A stretch of DNA of 64,000 nt from Corallium rubrum (Eukaryota; Cnidaria; Anthozoa; Scleralcyonacea; Coralliidae), in contig OZ036004.1 in NCBI GenBank assembly GCA_964035015.1, positions 13,201,927 through 13,265,926 on the forward strand, given 5' to 3'. The notes under the pieces are model-generated. The model made no database searches and was not told where the DNA came from. It was given only the letters and a program-made list of their open reading frames with translations. Shown in pieces: positions 31,773 to 44,653 of the stretch. The position numbers were made by a program, and so were the translations under genes. Each line of letters begins with the position of its first letter. The stretch's first letter is position 1.

Positions 31773-33002
31773 TTGGGAGTGTTTAATAAGTCAATTATGT
31801 GGTTGGGAAGTATCTTGTTCTTGAATACGCTCACAATGCTTACAATCGCACACGCCGATCGCAGTAGGCCTATACTAAAAGAGGATGAGCGATTTCGAAA
31901 CGGGTTGGTCTGCGATCAAGTGTATATGAAAGCCAGTCTTACTATGAAAGCCAGTCTTACTATGAAAGCCAGTCTTACTATGAAAGCCAGTCTTACTATG
32001 AATGCCAATCTTATGATGAATGCCAAACTTACAAAGCTAAAAACGAACATAAACTTGAATACAATGCTATGTGTGTCATTGAATTGCTCAAATCATGTAA
32101 ATAGAAGCACAAAGAACGTAGTTGAGGAAGCCAAGTTGCAAGTGACAGGTAAACATGCTGTTTTGATATTACCAGAGGAGACTCAACATATGAATACTGT
32201 ATGGAATTTATACGTTAAATCTGAGACTGAGGTAACTTTATTAATATTTATGATTTGTCTTATTTTTGCCTGTATTGTTTATTGTGTTAGAAATGTCGAC
32301 GTGCAAAATTATAAAGTCGATGTGATTCAACAGTTTATTGTTTCATCAAGTGTGTCTTTTATATTATCAATTGGTCATGAACAGTCACATGTTTTGCCTA
32401 ATAATTCAGAAAGCACGTTACCATCGAATAACCCTGTTTTACTTGACATTGTACCTGTATACGAGAATGTAAAAACTTCCCAGTTATCAGGAAAGTCAAA
32501 GACGTTATTAAACACAAAGGAATGTAGATCTCGCTATGCTAAATTTATTGTGATTGAAGTATTAAAATATAACCGCCATGTTGCTCGACGTGATCGAGAG
32601 CCAAGCAGAATCCCAGCTAAAAGACTCTCTCGCCTTTTGAATAAAAGTAGAAAATTACGTAAACTGGTTCGCAAGCACATTAAAAGAAATGTACCCAGGT
32701 CTTCTCGTATCCATCGTTTACTTTATGCATTTAGCCATGAACGAAAAAAGCTGCTGAGCAATCAAGTAAGGTATTTACCCCAAGTTTATAATAAAAAAAC
32801 AAAAGGTTTGCGCGAATCATCAAAACGACATAGAAAACAAACAGCTGCACCGAATACTTCTGCATTTCTTAAAAATAATAAAGAGAGGTACAAGGCATTT
32901 ACAAAAACACTACACCCAAATTATTTAATAGAATCAGCTACATGTACCTGTAATTACAAAAACTTAAACCACAGGGTGAATTGCTGCAAGTTTAAACTTT
33001 AG
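31773..33002 (+). CDS. Helentron ORF1: membrane-protein-like, with MKASLT repeats and basic C-terminus
   Basis: 409 residues from ATG 31773. Residues 8-28 are hydrophobic and resemble a signal peptide or anchor. Residues about 52-87 are six-residue repeats (MKASLT x4, then MNANLM and MNAKLT) encoded by 18-bp units. Residues about 152-173 (TLLIFMICLIFACIVYCV) form a likely transmembrane helix. The last 150 residues are strongly basic, then cysteine-containing (CTCNY, NCCKF). The frame stops at 33000-33002, but 6 bp later another frame carries a 2A motif, so ORF1 was probably joined to the protease by 2A before a frameshift. I know no function for it; a membrane protein in a rolling-circle transposon is unexpected. 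Confidence 0.6.
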   Translation: MGVFNKSIMWLGSILFLNTLTMLTIAHADRSRPILKEDERFRNGLVCDQVYMKASLTMKASLTMKASLTMKASLTMNANLMMNAKLTKLKTNINLNTMLCVSLNCSNHVNRSTKNVVEEAKLQVTGKHAVLILPEETQHMNTVWNLYVKSETEVTLLIFMICLIFACIVYCVRNVDVQNYKVDVIQQFIVSSSVSFILSIGHEQSHVLPNNSESTLPSNNPVLLDIVPVYENVKTSQLSGKSKTLLNTKECRSRYAKFIVIEVLKYNRHVARRDREPSRIPAKRLSRLLNKSRKLRKLVRKHIKRNVPRSSRIHRLLYAFSHERKKLLSNQVRYLPQVYNKKTKGLRESSKRHRKQTAAPNTSAFLKNNKERYKAFTKTLHPNYLIESATCTCNYKNLNHRVNCCKFKL

Positions 33003-33007
33003 TTAGT

Positions 33008-33034
33008 AGAGACATTGAAAAGAACCCTGGTCCT
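33008..33034 (+). promoter_or_regulatory. 2A-type ribosome-skipping motif (RDIEKNPGP)
   Basis: Codons 33008-33034 read R-D-I-E-K-N-P-G-P, an exact fit to the D(V/I)ExNPG|P consensus of 2A peptides, at which ribosomes release the upstream chain and continue from the final proline. It is in frame with the protease (33128 frame, 40 codons upstream of that ATG) and lies immediately after ORF1, which is where a 2A would separate two products. Upstream, this frame reaches a TAA at 32993, so a frameshift now cuts it off from ORF1. Confidence 0.8.
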
Positions 33035-34438
33035 ACTTTTATTGATCCTAGTAAAACTATCCATGCACCTTATAGTCAAGGTGATGTTGATGTATTTGGT
33101 CCAAATGCAGGACAACAGTGTGTAGGTATGAGTTTGTGTGCTTTGATATATAACAATAACAAGTCAATAACTGACTCAAGAGACCTGATTCAAATTATGG
33201 ATATTGGTAATGAATTATATTATGCATTGTCAAGACTATCAGGACAATCTTATTTATTGCTAACTGAATTACCCAGCATGGTTACAATCCTAAACACAAA
33301 TTATCGACTTGATTTTAGTGAAAGTTACTCTGGTAGACTCCATACAACTACTTTAAATGAAAACATCCCATATGTCATGCCCTTAGAATGTGCTTTACAA
33401 GGTTTGCTACAAGAGAGTTATAATTCATTTCTGTTAACAATTGGATGTAATACTGTATCCATCTATACTCTTGAAAATGGTTTACTGAAAATATTTGATT
33501 CACATGCAAGAGATTCATTTGGTATAGCCCACCCTCGTGGAACATGTGTATTGTTGGAAGTAAATTCAGTCATCGACTTGGTAGAATATTTAAAAAATCT
33601 ACACAAACCTGATGTTTTATTTGAGCTGAAAGGCATTAAAATTACTATTGCACAATTTATACAAGCTACAAATATGCAAACCAACACATCTGAATCAAAT
33701 TCAAGTTGCTGTTCTTCAACATGTAAAAATCAAACACTTAATCATGATAATTTTGATTTTGAACAATATTGTGCAATATTGTGCTATTATTCTATTAATT
33801 TTTCTACTATTATGGCATGTAATTACTGGAATGATCAGACACTGAGTGCTGTGGCGGAATATGCCAAGTTATTATACCAGGAAGCCTTGAATGATGGAAA
33901 GAAATTTACATGTGATTATATGCCGCATAATACAAATATATGTGGTGCTGATGTTGAGGCAGTATTTAATTCAATGCACCAGGACACTTTGATTACTCAT
34001 TCTGTTTCTAGTAAACTAGCGCTTAAAAGTTTAATATTAGATAACACTTCAGAAAATACTGGCCTTTTGTTGTGGCTTCCAAACTATTGCTTATCTTGCA
34101 TTTTTCAGCATTATACAAGGCAAACAAAGTATTTCTTGGTGGCATGCAATGAAATGCAAACAATTAATTTACTTGAACGATTTGATGATATAGGCCTAGA
34201 TTTTCTCATTAATAAATTTTGCCATATTGTCAGACAAAAACTTAAATGTGAAGAAATACAATACACTATTCAATTTTTGTCATGTTCATGTCAACTAACA
34301 AAATCAGAGAGGCAAAAAGTTGTAAGAAAGCATAAGTCTACCACACAAAAAAGGTTACTTAATGACCAAAAAAAGAAAAATATGCCAATTTGGAGCCTGC
34401 TAAGAGAAAAAAGAAATATAACTCCATGGATCCTATGA
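33035..34438 (+). pseudogene. Helentron cysteine-protease domain (peptidase C76/OTU-like)
   Basis: The frame runs from the 2A motif through GPNAGQQCVGMSLCALIYNN, where the Cys (codon 33119-33121) is the likely nucleophile, to DSHARDSFG, where the His (33503-33505) and Asp (33497-33499) sit in a DxH pair. Cys-(about 125)-DxH is the pattern of the C76 deubiquitinase family, also related to OTU domains that occur in Helitrons. The ATG at 33128 lies after the Cys and so is not the true start. The rest (to about 34370) is Cys-rich, then basic. The frame leaves at an A-run near 34370 and ends at 34438, while the neighbouring frame continues into Rep. It may process the polyprotein or remove ubiquitin; this is inference. 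Confidence 0.7.
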
Positions 34439-37400
34439 AAAAAGAAGGTCTACTTGAAAGAAAAACAAAAAAATATAAATCAATGGACCCTGTAGAAAAG
34501 AAAGCTCTTCTTGAAACAAAAATAAAAAAATATAAATCAATGGACCCTGTGAAAAAGAAAGCTCTTCTTGAAACAAAAAAATGTAAATTAAAAAAATGTA
34601 AATTATCAATGAATTTACATGACTTGGATGATTATATTTCTAGGTTTTGCAGTAAAATAAAAGAAGGTCCTTATTATATATGTTCTGTTTGCAATCGGTT
34701 ACTCTGCAGAACATCAGTCATGTCTCTAAATCAAAATAAGTACACAAATGTCCGTGAAACTCTGTTCACGAATGTGAAGTCATTTGATGAAAAAGAATAC
34801 ATTTGTAGAACCTGCCATTCAAAGTTATTAAAAGGGAAAATTCCTTGCCAGGCAATCTATAATAACATGTATGTTGATAACATACCAACTGAGCTTTCAT
34901 GTTTAGAAAAACTTGAACAAATTCTTATTGCACAGCGAATAGTTTTTGAGAAGATAATAGTAATGCCAAAAGGACAGCAAAGAAAAGTTAAGGGAGCAAT
35001 CTGTAATGTGCCAGTTGAATGTGATGAGACATGTAAAGTTTTACCACGGCCACCAGAAAGATCGGGTATTATAATGTTGAAACTTAAGCGTAAACTTGAA
35101 TTCAGAGGTCATGTGTATTTTCAAGCAGTACGTCCTCAGTTCATTCTTAATGCACTTAACTGGCTCAAGTTACATAATTCATTGTATAATAATATTACAA
35201 TTGATATTCAAAATATCAGTGCAAAATTTACCAGTTTAGAACAAGATGACAATACTTCAGGCATAAATTTTGATAAAAATGAGAAGTCCTTATCAGAAAA
35301 CTGCAAGCAACATGTTACGGATGATGACTATACTGAGGAAAAAGATGACCCATTGAATGAATATAGACAAGCAACTAATGAGACATGTTTACAGTCTGTA
35401 TTACCAGATTACCCTGTTACAATACAAAGTAATAAAAATTGTTCATTAGGGAATGAAGTGTACAATATTGCACCTGGAGAAAACAAACACCCTGTATCAA
35501 TAATGAGAGACATAAAATGTGAAGAGCTTGCATTTCCAGTGTTGTTCCCAAAAGGACGGTTTGGCTACACAGATGATAGGGAGATAAAATTGTCACCAGT
35601 AAAGTACTTCAATGCTAGACTTTTACATTATAGTGGAAGGTTTGCAACAAATCCAGAATATCTTTTCTTCGAACAGTTTATAACAGAACAAAAAAAGGTA
35701 TCTGATAGCATTAATATAGCTTTAAAAAAGATCCAAGGGCAACCTGTCACTGCATCAGAAATAAAATCAGATGTAAACAAGCTAAAAGGTTTAATTTGTC
35801 AAGATCAGGCGTATTTGTTTTTAAGGCAAATTCCAGGCACACCACCCTACTGGCAAAAATTTATGTATGAAGTAGTAGCAATGGTAAAACAACTTGGGAT
35901 TCCTACATGGTTTATGACATTATCATGTGCTGATCTTAGATGGTCAGAGTTGTTTCAGATTATAGATAAAACACAAGGAAAAAACATGACTGAAGAGCAA
36001 GTCGAAGCTTTGTCTTACAATGAAAGATGTTCAATGCTAAATCTTAACCCTGTTGTTGTTGCAAAGCATTTTCAACATAGAGTTGAAACATTTTTCACTG
36101 AACTTTTGCTTAGTCAACTTAACCCAATTGGTAACATAATATATTATGCACTTCGCATTGAATTTCAAATGAGAGGATCTCCTCATTTACATGCCTTAAT
36201 ATGGACTTCTGATTGCCCCAAACTTACATCTGACAACAAAGAAGCTTATATACAATTTATAGATAACCATGTGCAAGCCTATCTTCCAGATGAGGAAACA
36301 GAACCAGAGTTACATGAGTTAGTTAAAACTTATCAAAAGCACAATCATTCCAAAACCTGCAGAAAATACAAAAATATTAGTTGTAGATTTAATTTTGGTC
36401 AATTTTTTACCAAAAGCACAATAGTAGCAGAACCTCTTACTGATGATCTAGATGAGGGAATCAAGAGTAATATACTTGACAGGCAAACACAGATTTTGAC
36501 CTCAGTCAAACAGAAAATAGATGAAGTATTAAATCCATGCAAGCCAGATTATAATGAAACATTAAATGATGCAGACATTTTAAAATCAGTAGATATCACT
36601 GAGGATGAATATTACTGGGCTCTATCAATATCACCAGACTCTGAATTTGAGTTGCATCTTAAGAGGCCAATAGACAGCTGTTTTATTAACAATTATTTTG
36701 TTGCTGGTATAAAGGGATTTGCGGCGAATGTTGACTTGCAACCTGTATTCAATCACTACAAATGCATAACATATGTCTGCTCATATTTTACTAAAGATGA
36801 AACTGAATGTTCTCAAGCTATTACAAATGCAGCAAAAGAAGCAAAAGCTGCTAACATGAATATTAGAGATGGCCTGAAAAAAATTGGTGCTGCTTTTCTC
36901 TCTACAAGAGAAGTTAGTTCACAAGAATGTGTTTACAGATCAATGCCTGAACTTTGGTTGAGAAAAATATTTCCCAAAACAGTTTTTGTTAGTACAGATT
37001 TTCCAGAAAAAAGGGTACGTATGACTAAGACACAAGTGGAGCTTGATGAACTAGATGATGATAGTACAGATATCTTTAAGTCAAATATAATTCAGCGTTA
37101 CAGCATTAGACCAACATCAATTCCAGTTGTTGATAAATTATGTCTGGCAGAATTTGCTGGATATTACTATAAAGATTATAAAGTTGATTATATTGAAACA
37201 AAAGATTCCCAACCTGATTTTCTAACAGATGACTTAGTTGAATCACAAAGTACCATAACTGATACAACACGATGCCTTCACAAAAAAATAAAATTAATTA
37301 ACACCAATGAATACATGAAGTGTAGAAAAGTGAAGGCTGTATTAAGGTATCATACACCAAATAAAAGAAAAGAACCAGAATCTTATTTTCACCATTTACT

Positions 37401-38664
37401 TATGCTCTATTATCCATGGCGAGATGAAAGTAATCTAATGGCTTCAGATCAAACATATGCATCAAAGTTCTCTTAGCCTGATGTCCAAGCTATTGTTGAG
37501 CACAACAGAGCAATATTCCAACCTGATGCAAATGCTGTTAGTGAGGCTCTTGAAGTATTAAAATCTAATCAGGGCAATATTATTCGTTCATTTGATTCAA
37601 TAAATGATCAAGAAAACGCAGATTTGCAAGGTGAAATGCAAGATGACTCAATCCCACACGAATCATTCAATGAACAATTACCATCACATCTTGACTCAAC
37701 ACCACAATCTAATCAGCATACTTCCCCTGGAGTAATTACTTCTTATAACCGACCAACAGAGATCTCTGATGATATATTACGTGAAACTGTCAGGTCATTA
37801 AACATGGAGCAACGCCATGCATATGATACATTTCTTACATGGTGCAGGAATATAATGAAAAATACGAACAGCTTAAAACCTGTTGAAATAGAACCAATCT
37901 ATCTTTTCCTCACTGGTGGTGGAGGTGCAGGGAAAAGTCACTTGATTAAAACAATATACCATACAGCAGTTAAAACATTTAGACATCCTCCTATTAACCC
38001 TGAATTACCAACAGTTCTTCTCATGGCACCAACAGGTGTAGCTGCAATAAACATTGATGGAACAACAATAAATACTGGTCTTGCTATTCCTAAAGAAACT
38101 GGTGATAATGTACCTGCAATGTCAGACCAAAAGAAAACACAATTAAGACTATCATTATCTGACCTAAAGCTAATAATAATAGATGAAATTTCTATGGTTG
38201 GAAACACTACCTTACTACATATCCACCAAAGATTAAAAGAAATATTTGGCACCACAAGTTCTCTGTTATTTGCAGGAATTGCTATTATAGTTGTTGGTGA
38301 TCTATGCCAACTTCCACCAATACGTAAGAGATTTGTATTTGACAATTTCAAAAATGATTCTTATAATCTATGCCATCCATGGAAGGTCTTCAGAATGATA
38401 GAACTTAATGAAATCATGAGACAGAGAAATGACCAAGCATTTATTGAACTTCTTAACAGAATAAGAACTGCTAGTCAAACAGAAGATGACATTAAAATAA
38501 TCCAATCAAGATCAATAACCCCATCTGATCCTAATTACCCATCAGATGCACTTCATATCTGGGCTGAAAATGCTCCTGTTGGTAAACATAACCAGAAAAA
38601 ACTAGAGAACTTTCTGGACCCTTATTTATTCTTAAAGCTAATGATCAATATCCAACAAATGTAA
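34390..38664 (+). pseudogene. Helentron Rep (HUH) and helicase N-terminal half, one in-frame TAG
   Basis: Base 34390 is TTG, so the frame is entered from upstream after an A-run frameshift. Residues about 7-65 are 19-residue repeats (KKYKSMDPVKKKALLETK). A Cys-rich segment (CSVCNRLLC, CRTCHSKLL) follows, then the Helitron-like N domain (VLFPKGRFGY), the HUH pair (PHLHALIW, residues 599-601) and the tyrosine pair (YVCSYFTK, residues 795 and 799) that nick and join DNA in rolling-circle transposition. A TAG at 37474-37476 interrupts, but the same frame runs on into the Pif1-type helicase: Walker A GGGGAGKS (37915-37938), Walker B IIIDE near 38175, and MAPTGVAAINIDG. A frameshift near 38620 moves the remainder to another frame. 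Confidence 0.9.
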
Positions 38665-39947
38665 GGAAACAAGATATTGATAGAGTATTAGCAAGAGGAC
38701 GGTCTGAAACAGGTGGACTTGATTATGAAATTCTGATTAAAGAAGGCGCTAGAGTAATGCTTACAACAAATATCAGTATTCCAGATAGACTCATCAATGG
38801 ACAAATGGGAACTGTCTTTAAAGTTGATGTCAATCAAAATAACCAAAAACCAACTGTTCTCTATATTAAATTTGATGACTCAAATGCTGGTAAAGACTTA
38901 ACTAACACTTGTGGCAGCCCTTTTGCAAGAGAAAACAACGTAGTTCCAATTGAACCTGTATTAGCAAAGATCAAAATAAGACCAGGTAAAGCATCTTCTC
39001 CAGAAATACAGAGAGTACAATTTCCTGTTACACTTGCTTGGGCATGTACTATACATAAGGTTCAAGGTCTAACACTTGAAAAAGTTGTAATCAGTTCTGA
39101 CTTGATAAAACAGAGAGCATTTAACTATGGACAAATTTATGTTGCCTTAAGCCGTGCAACTTCTTTACAAGGTCTGTATATTTTAGGACAAATTGAGAGT
39201 AAACATATTAAAGCAAATCCTAAAGTTCTTGAAGAATACCAAAGACTACGAAATGAATGTATGGTTCCACATTCAACAACTCTATTACAAGACAATTTCA
39301 ATGTTTTGACCATATCACTTTTAAATATAAGATCTCTCAAAAAACATAGCATTGATATTAAATGTGATTCAAGAGTTTTCAATAGTGATGTCATAGCTCT
39401 TACTGAAACCCAACTACTACCTCAGGATTCTGACAATGAAATTTTAAATAATCTCAGTCCTTTCAAACTCCACCGTCAAGATCATGATACTGATAAATAT
39501 TCAAGTATGGCACTTTGCACTAGAAATACTGTAGAAATCAGAGAGTGTGAATATTTTTCTTCAATAAATGCACTAAAATTTGAACTGGTTAATAGTCAAT
39601 CCCAAGAAAAAACAACTTTTCTTTTGCTGTATCGAAAGCAAGCCTCCAACATCCTACAATATGTAGATTGTTTAGGATACATGTTAAATAGTTATACAAT
39701 TGACATGATTCTTGGTGACTTTAATATTAATTACTTGAATGACAATCAAGTTCAACCACTAAAATCCCTAATGCAATCTCTCAGTTACACTCAGATTGTA
39801 ACAAAACCTACGTTTATTTCTTCTGGTAGCTTATTAGACCATGTATATGTTAGATCCACAGTATTTCAAATAATTGACAATTATGTAGTCAATGTGTATT
39901 ATTCTGATCATGATGCTATCAAAATTGTAGTACAATGTTGCAACTAG
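38665..39947 (+). pseudogene. Helentron helicase C-terminal half and AP-type endonuclease
   Basis: The frame continues the helicase: RVMLTTNISIPDRLINGQMG, then WACTIHKVQGLTLEK and YVALSRATSLQGLYILG. After a linker (EYQRLRNECMVP) comes an exonuclease-endonuclease-phosphatase fold: ISLLNIRSL, DVIALTETQLLP, MILGDFNINYL, LLDHVYV and YSDHDAI, in that order. An endonuclease fused after the helicase is the defining trait of Helentrons, possibly gained from a non-LTR retrotransposon. ATG 38757 is internal; open codons extend upstream to 38665. The C-terminus is at the TAG 39945-39947. Confidence 0.88.
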
Positions 39948-42081
39948 GGAATAATTATATCTGTCACATTAATTGAAATATTATATTAATTACATGTAGT
40001 TATATCCAATTATTTCTGGCAATTGTTATCAAGCAAGTTTATCTTACACCATGTACATAGTTTCCTCAGAGATCCATGGATCCATATTCACAATTACAGT
40101 AACCATATTCATCAATAAGGGGTGGACCATTGGAAATCTTGCAGGAAGAGGGTGACAATTCCTGTGCAAGGGAAAGTGATAAAAAAATTCGGCAGGAAAT
40201 ATAAAGAGAATACACTGGCAAACTGTTTACAACTTTACTAAATAATGGTTACCCCTTTATTGTCCAAAAACAAATCCTGCAGAGCTTTCATAGCATGAAA
40301 AAAGTCATGCTTAGATTTTATTTTTTTTACCCCCTCTCCCAAAGATTTCTAATGGTCCACCCCTGAATTAGTGCAGTTACACTGCACTTGTACTTGGGAT
40401 GGTGCACCTATATACTCGATGCCTCTGTCCGGAAAAGGACTTAGAACACCTGGACAACCTGAACCAACAAATTAATGTAAGTAAAATAGTATACTGAATC
40501 TCTAATATACAGTATCTTAATAGTGCAAAGTTCCCATGCATCCATAGCTTAATTGCTTTTTAACCCACTTATTTTCTCTCTGTTTCATATTTCAGACAAA
40601 ACTAAAGATCTGGTAAAATCATGAAAAGCCTCAGCAATATTCACATTGGGGCATCGTTGCCATTGGGGTACATTGTACAACTACGCTGTTGAAGTTGTGA
40701 GTTACAGCACGAACCACCAATTTAATACTCTGGTATATATTAAATGACCTTATAACATCGACATATATGGTATTAATGAAACAAAGGGCCTCTTCGACCA
40801 CACAGACTGTTGGAGTTGTGAGTTGGACTAGCTATTAAACCATCAACCACCAATTTATTACTCTGGTACTTTAACATTGACATAACTGGTATTAATGAAA
40901 GAGCTAACAAATTAACACTGGAGTCTGGAATAAAGTACTAAAGGCATTTAATTAGCAATGCAGTCTACAAACTCAAATCTTGACAGAACTTCATTGGCAC
41001 AGTGTGGTTGTTCAATAGTCTAAATAGACAAGTTGCCAAAAGCGTTGCCATTATTCCAATGTCCAGCAAAATAAAATTGTTCATATCAAACATTGCCCAA
41101 TGCCCCCATTGTCAAAGAACTGTCAACAAAGTGCAAGGTTGATTATATACATGGCCATATGTTCTGTTGGTTCGTACATCTCATATAATTAGAAGGAAAT
41201 ATGCTCATGTGGAGTGGGTGATCACATATTCTATTAACGACTCAAGAAATATTATTGCAAGAATCAATCAAGTGACATAAATGGTCTTTATATCGATCTG
41301 TGGCGATGTAAGAATACCAATTACACAAAGACTAAGTGTGCAAGAACGAACGTCCTCTGATGGCAAATATAAAATACTGTTGTGTGTCATAAATATATAT
41401 CACAGTCATATAATCGTTATTGTGGTCCAAATATCTAATGGCAATGAAGAATGAAAACTGGGACTGTGAACAAAACCAATTGTTAATTGTTCACTATACA
41501 GTAAATACACTATTGACTATAAATATAGGTGTAATATGTACACAATACTGTACATCGATCTAGTTCAATAATCCAACGCAATGTCATGCAAAATACCATG
41601 TACATTAATTTGTTGTCCTAATCTATGTCTAAGCAAGAGGAGACAATTTATTGTCCTTGTGCTGCCGTTTCTGACCTGCTTTCTAAACAGTTTTTAATAG
41701 AGTATATATAAACAATAACTAAAATAAGTGTAATGTGTACACAAAATGTCAATACTGATTACTGAATACTGTACATATAGTTAGAGATATACTAGTTATT
41801 AAGTATTCTGAAGCAATGTCATCATGGCTTTCAGTATATATAAAATTCTACGTTGTCCCAATCTCGATTCTCCATGCATGTACAACTGTAGTCAATAAAA
41901 AAATTGAAAAATTGTTGTTTGTAAAACAAGTCAGACAAAAAAGCAATCCTGCCGAAGCTACCCTACCCAACCCCTCCCCCCCCCTAAATAAAGTATTAAT
42001 ATCCCAGCGCACTTTGCAACCGAGAAACGTCCTGACCTAACCACGCGGTCAGTCTGATCAGAAAAAGGTTTTCAAGCGAAG
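39948..42081. other. Helentron intergenic region with MITE and tandem duplication
   Basis: No gene. About 40120-40370 is a hAT-like MITE (GGGGTGGACCATT... / ...AATGGTCCACCCCTG). 40687-40783 and 40808-40901 are a diverged direct duplication of about 100 bp (GTTGTGAGTT ... TGGTATTAATGAAA). The end, about 42040-42081, is a likely 5' untranslated exon of the RPA gene. Confidence 0.55.
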
Positions 42082-43658
42082 GTAAGTGTTCGCTTTGTAA
42101 TTTTAACTTCTACTCTGTTTATATTTTCTCGTAATTATCACAAACTTAAACACCGTCCGACAACGCCATGAGGTACGGTCGTCTAATTGGTTTCATGGTG
42201 ATTTTTATACTAAGTGATTTTATTAATTTCACACATTATTTTGTCTAGTTTAATTAAGGTGACAAGATGAATGACACTACCATTGAAGATTTGAAACGAA
42301 TACCTACACCACAGTCTCCACAAAAATGCTCACAAAAGCTGACTTGTGCCATTCTAACCAAAAGTCCCCTGCGGCCCACAAAAAATGGTTCAATGTTTTC
42401 ATTGAGCTTGTGCGACAAAGATCCATCGTCAACATTACGAGCTGTGTGCTTCGATGGGGATATGTTTAGCAAATTTGAAACAACTGGAACTTATGATTTT
42501 CAAAAATATAAATTGAAAAAAGGATTCGGTTCATTGAATCAAGTGGAACTACTCATTGATCAGTTTACCATGGTTGAAAAAGCAGAAACACAGTTGAAGT
42601 TAAAGGAGTCGTCCTTTACCATATCTCAGATCTTGAGAGGCGAAACACACGGCATCAGATTTATTAACCTCAAAGCCAAGGTTACAAACATCCAAGATAT
42701 CTGCACAGTTGGTTCATACCCCGACAACAAAAGCAGGAGAGAAGTAAATTTAGCTGATTCCACTGGTCATATTGACCTAGTGTTATGGAGAGAGCGAGCA
42801 GAGAATCTAAACATCAACCAAGGGGATGTTCTTAGTCTACAAAACACCGTGTTATCAAACTTCAACAACCATGTTACTCTTACCGCAGCCTTTTAGACCG
42901 TCGTTACCAAGCTTGATGAAGAAATGACCATCTCCTCAACACCTAGAGCATTGCCAAAATCCAATATAGTCTCCTTGCAGTCATCGATTTTGGCAATCAA
43001 GAAGTTCAGTTGTACATTCAAGTGCATCAGTTGCCGAATGGATATTGACCCAAAATCAATTGGTGGACCTATGTTGAAGTGCCCAACATGTTCGACGATG
43101 TTTCTCAAAAAAACAGCCCAACTCAACAACCACTGCATGGTACTGCTAGCAAACAACCAATGGTTTGCAGCAAATACACGAGTAAGTTAAATTGTTCATA
43201 AATGTTTTTTTTAAATCTCACTAAACTGTAAGTATAAAGTTAAATTCTAAATATCATAGAAACTATAAATACCAGGGTGAATAGTAAGACTAATATACTT
43301 TAAAATAAGACAGAAAGAACATGGAAAGAAAGATCGATTAAAATGGTGTACTGTACATCTTTATAATTTTGTTAAGGTTTACATGCATACCTCTTTTACA
43401 TGTATTTTAAATTAGTTTTGCCAATGCCCATGATACCAAAGATACTGATTCAGCTAGTACTAAAAAGCATGTTGGTTGCTGAATTTTTTTCATTCTGAGT
43501 CCTTGAACATAATGGAAAAGCTCCTGGAACAGCCTTGAATTTCCTGTTCAATGAAGTGTGGGAACCTTCATTGAAAGCTTGGTTTACTGGCAAAATATAC
43601 AGAATAATAAATTGTCTCTCTTACCTAACTTTCTAATATTTCAAATGAACCTGTCAAT

Positions 43659-44653
43659 GGGCAATTCCCCTTATAGCAATGCATCATGGGAGTTGTGGTA
43701 GGCTTTCACTTTCGAGCGAAATGGCCGCCGCGAGGCGAGCATTTTGTCTGAAAGAGTAACTAGTTGTTTTACAATATTTCCTTTCCGCAATGAGGATTTT
43801 AGACTTCTCAATGGGATTGGGAGGGTGTAAACCACATTTTGTACAAAAGACAGCGAAATCGCAGCTAAAATTAGCGAGGAAATTACTTCAGAGTGACTCG
43901 ACAAGCGAATATTGATCAAATAAATACGATTCGAAGACGGTCCTTCCCGGACGTGAACAGGTGAGTAAGTAGATCGATTGTAGCTCAGTATATAATTCAG
44001 CTTTTGTGACATGTATAAGTTGTTTGTCAGTCACGATCGCTTAGTTGTTGTGCTCGGAAGTCTTTCTTCCTGGCGTATTTGCTTGTTGAAATCAACAATG
44101 TTGGGTGATGCACTCGACCTGTTGTTCGTAATTGCCTCTGTATTTACACGATGTTTTTTAAACTTTTTGGCGCGAAAAAAAACCCGTTTCTTGAGCAAGA
44201 GTTGAGATATTTTACAAAGACGCCAAGCATAAAATAGTCTTGTCAGGGTTTTCGTTTGTTGTTTTCCGCTTCTGTTCCCATTGTTGTCGTCGGTTCCTAT
44301 CTCTTAGAATAACAAGTAGGTTCTAGAATTAGTGTAGGCTGTAAATATAAATTTAGGACTATAAATTTACTAAATATTTTGAAAAACCGTCGAGTTTCTT
44401 GCCGTGTTGTGTGCAATAAACTTTTTAGTAAATATAAGAAATAATCAAATATCTAATTCAGTATTGTAAATAATAATAAAGCATAGATAGATAGCATATT
44501 TAAACCATATTAAATACATAGTTAATTTTAAATAGTAGATAGTTTGTTAAAATGTACATATTTTGTTAAACATATTTGAATAAGTTATAAATTTTATAAT
44601 GGAGGATGAACCTTGTACTTCAATGGAGAGTCAGAGAGAAAAACAATTGCCAG
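43659..44653 (+). repeat. Left long inverted repeat of the ISL2EU element
   Basis: Matches 47213-48180 in inverse orientation, apart from small indels and substitutions. It contains the presumed promoter, leader and first 18 codons (from ATG 44599) of the transposase, the same text that starts the YqaJ gene at the other end. Confidence 0.9.

Noticed and set aside
31926-32033. 18-bp repeats in ORF1 as a CRISPR or promoter array
   Set aside because: Contiguous, in frame, coding for a hexapeptide repeat; no spacers.
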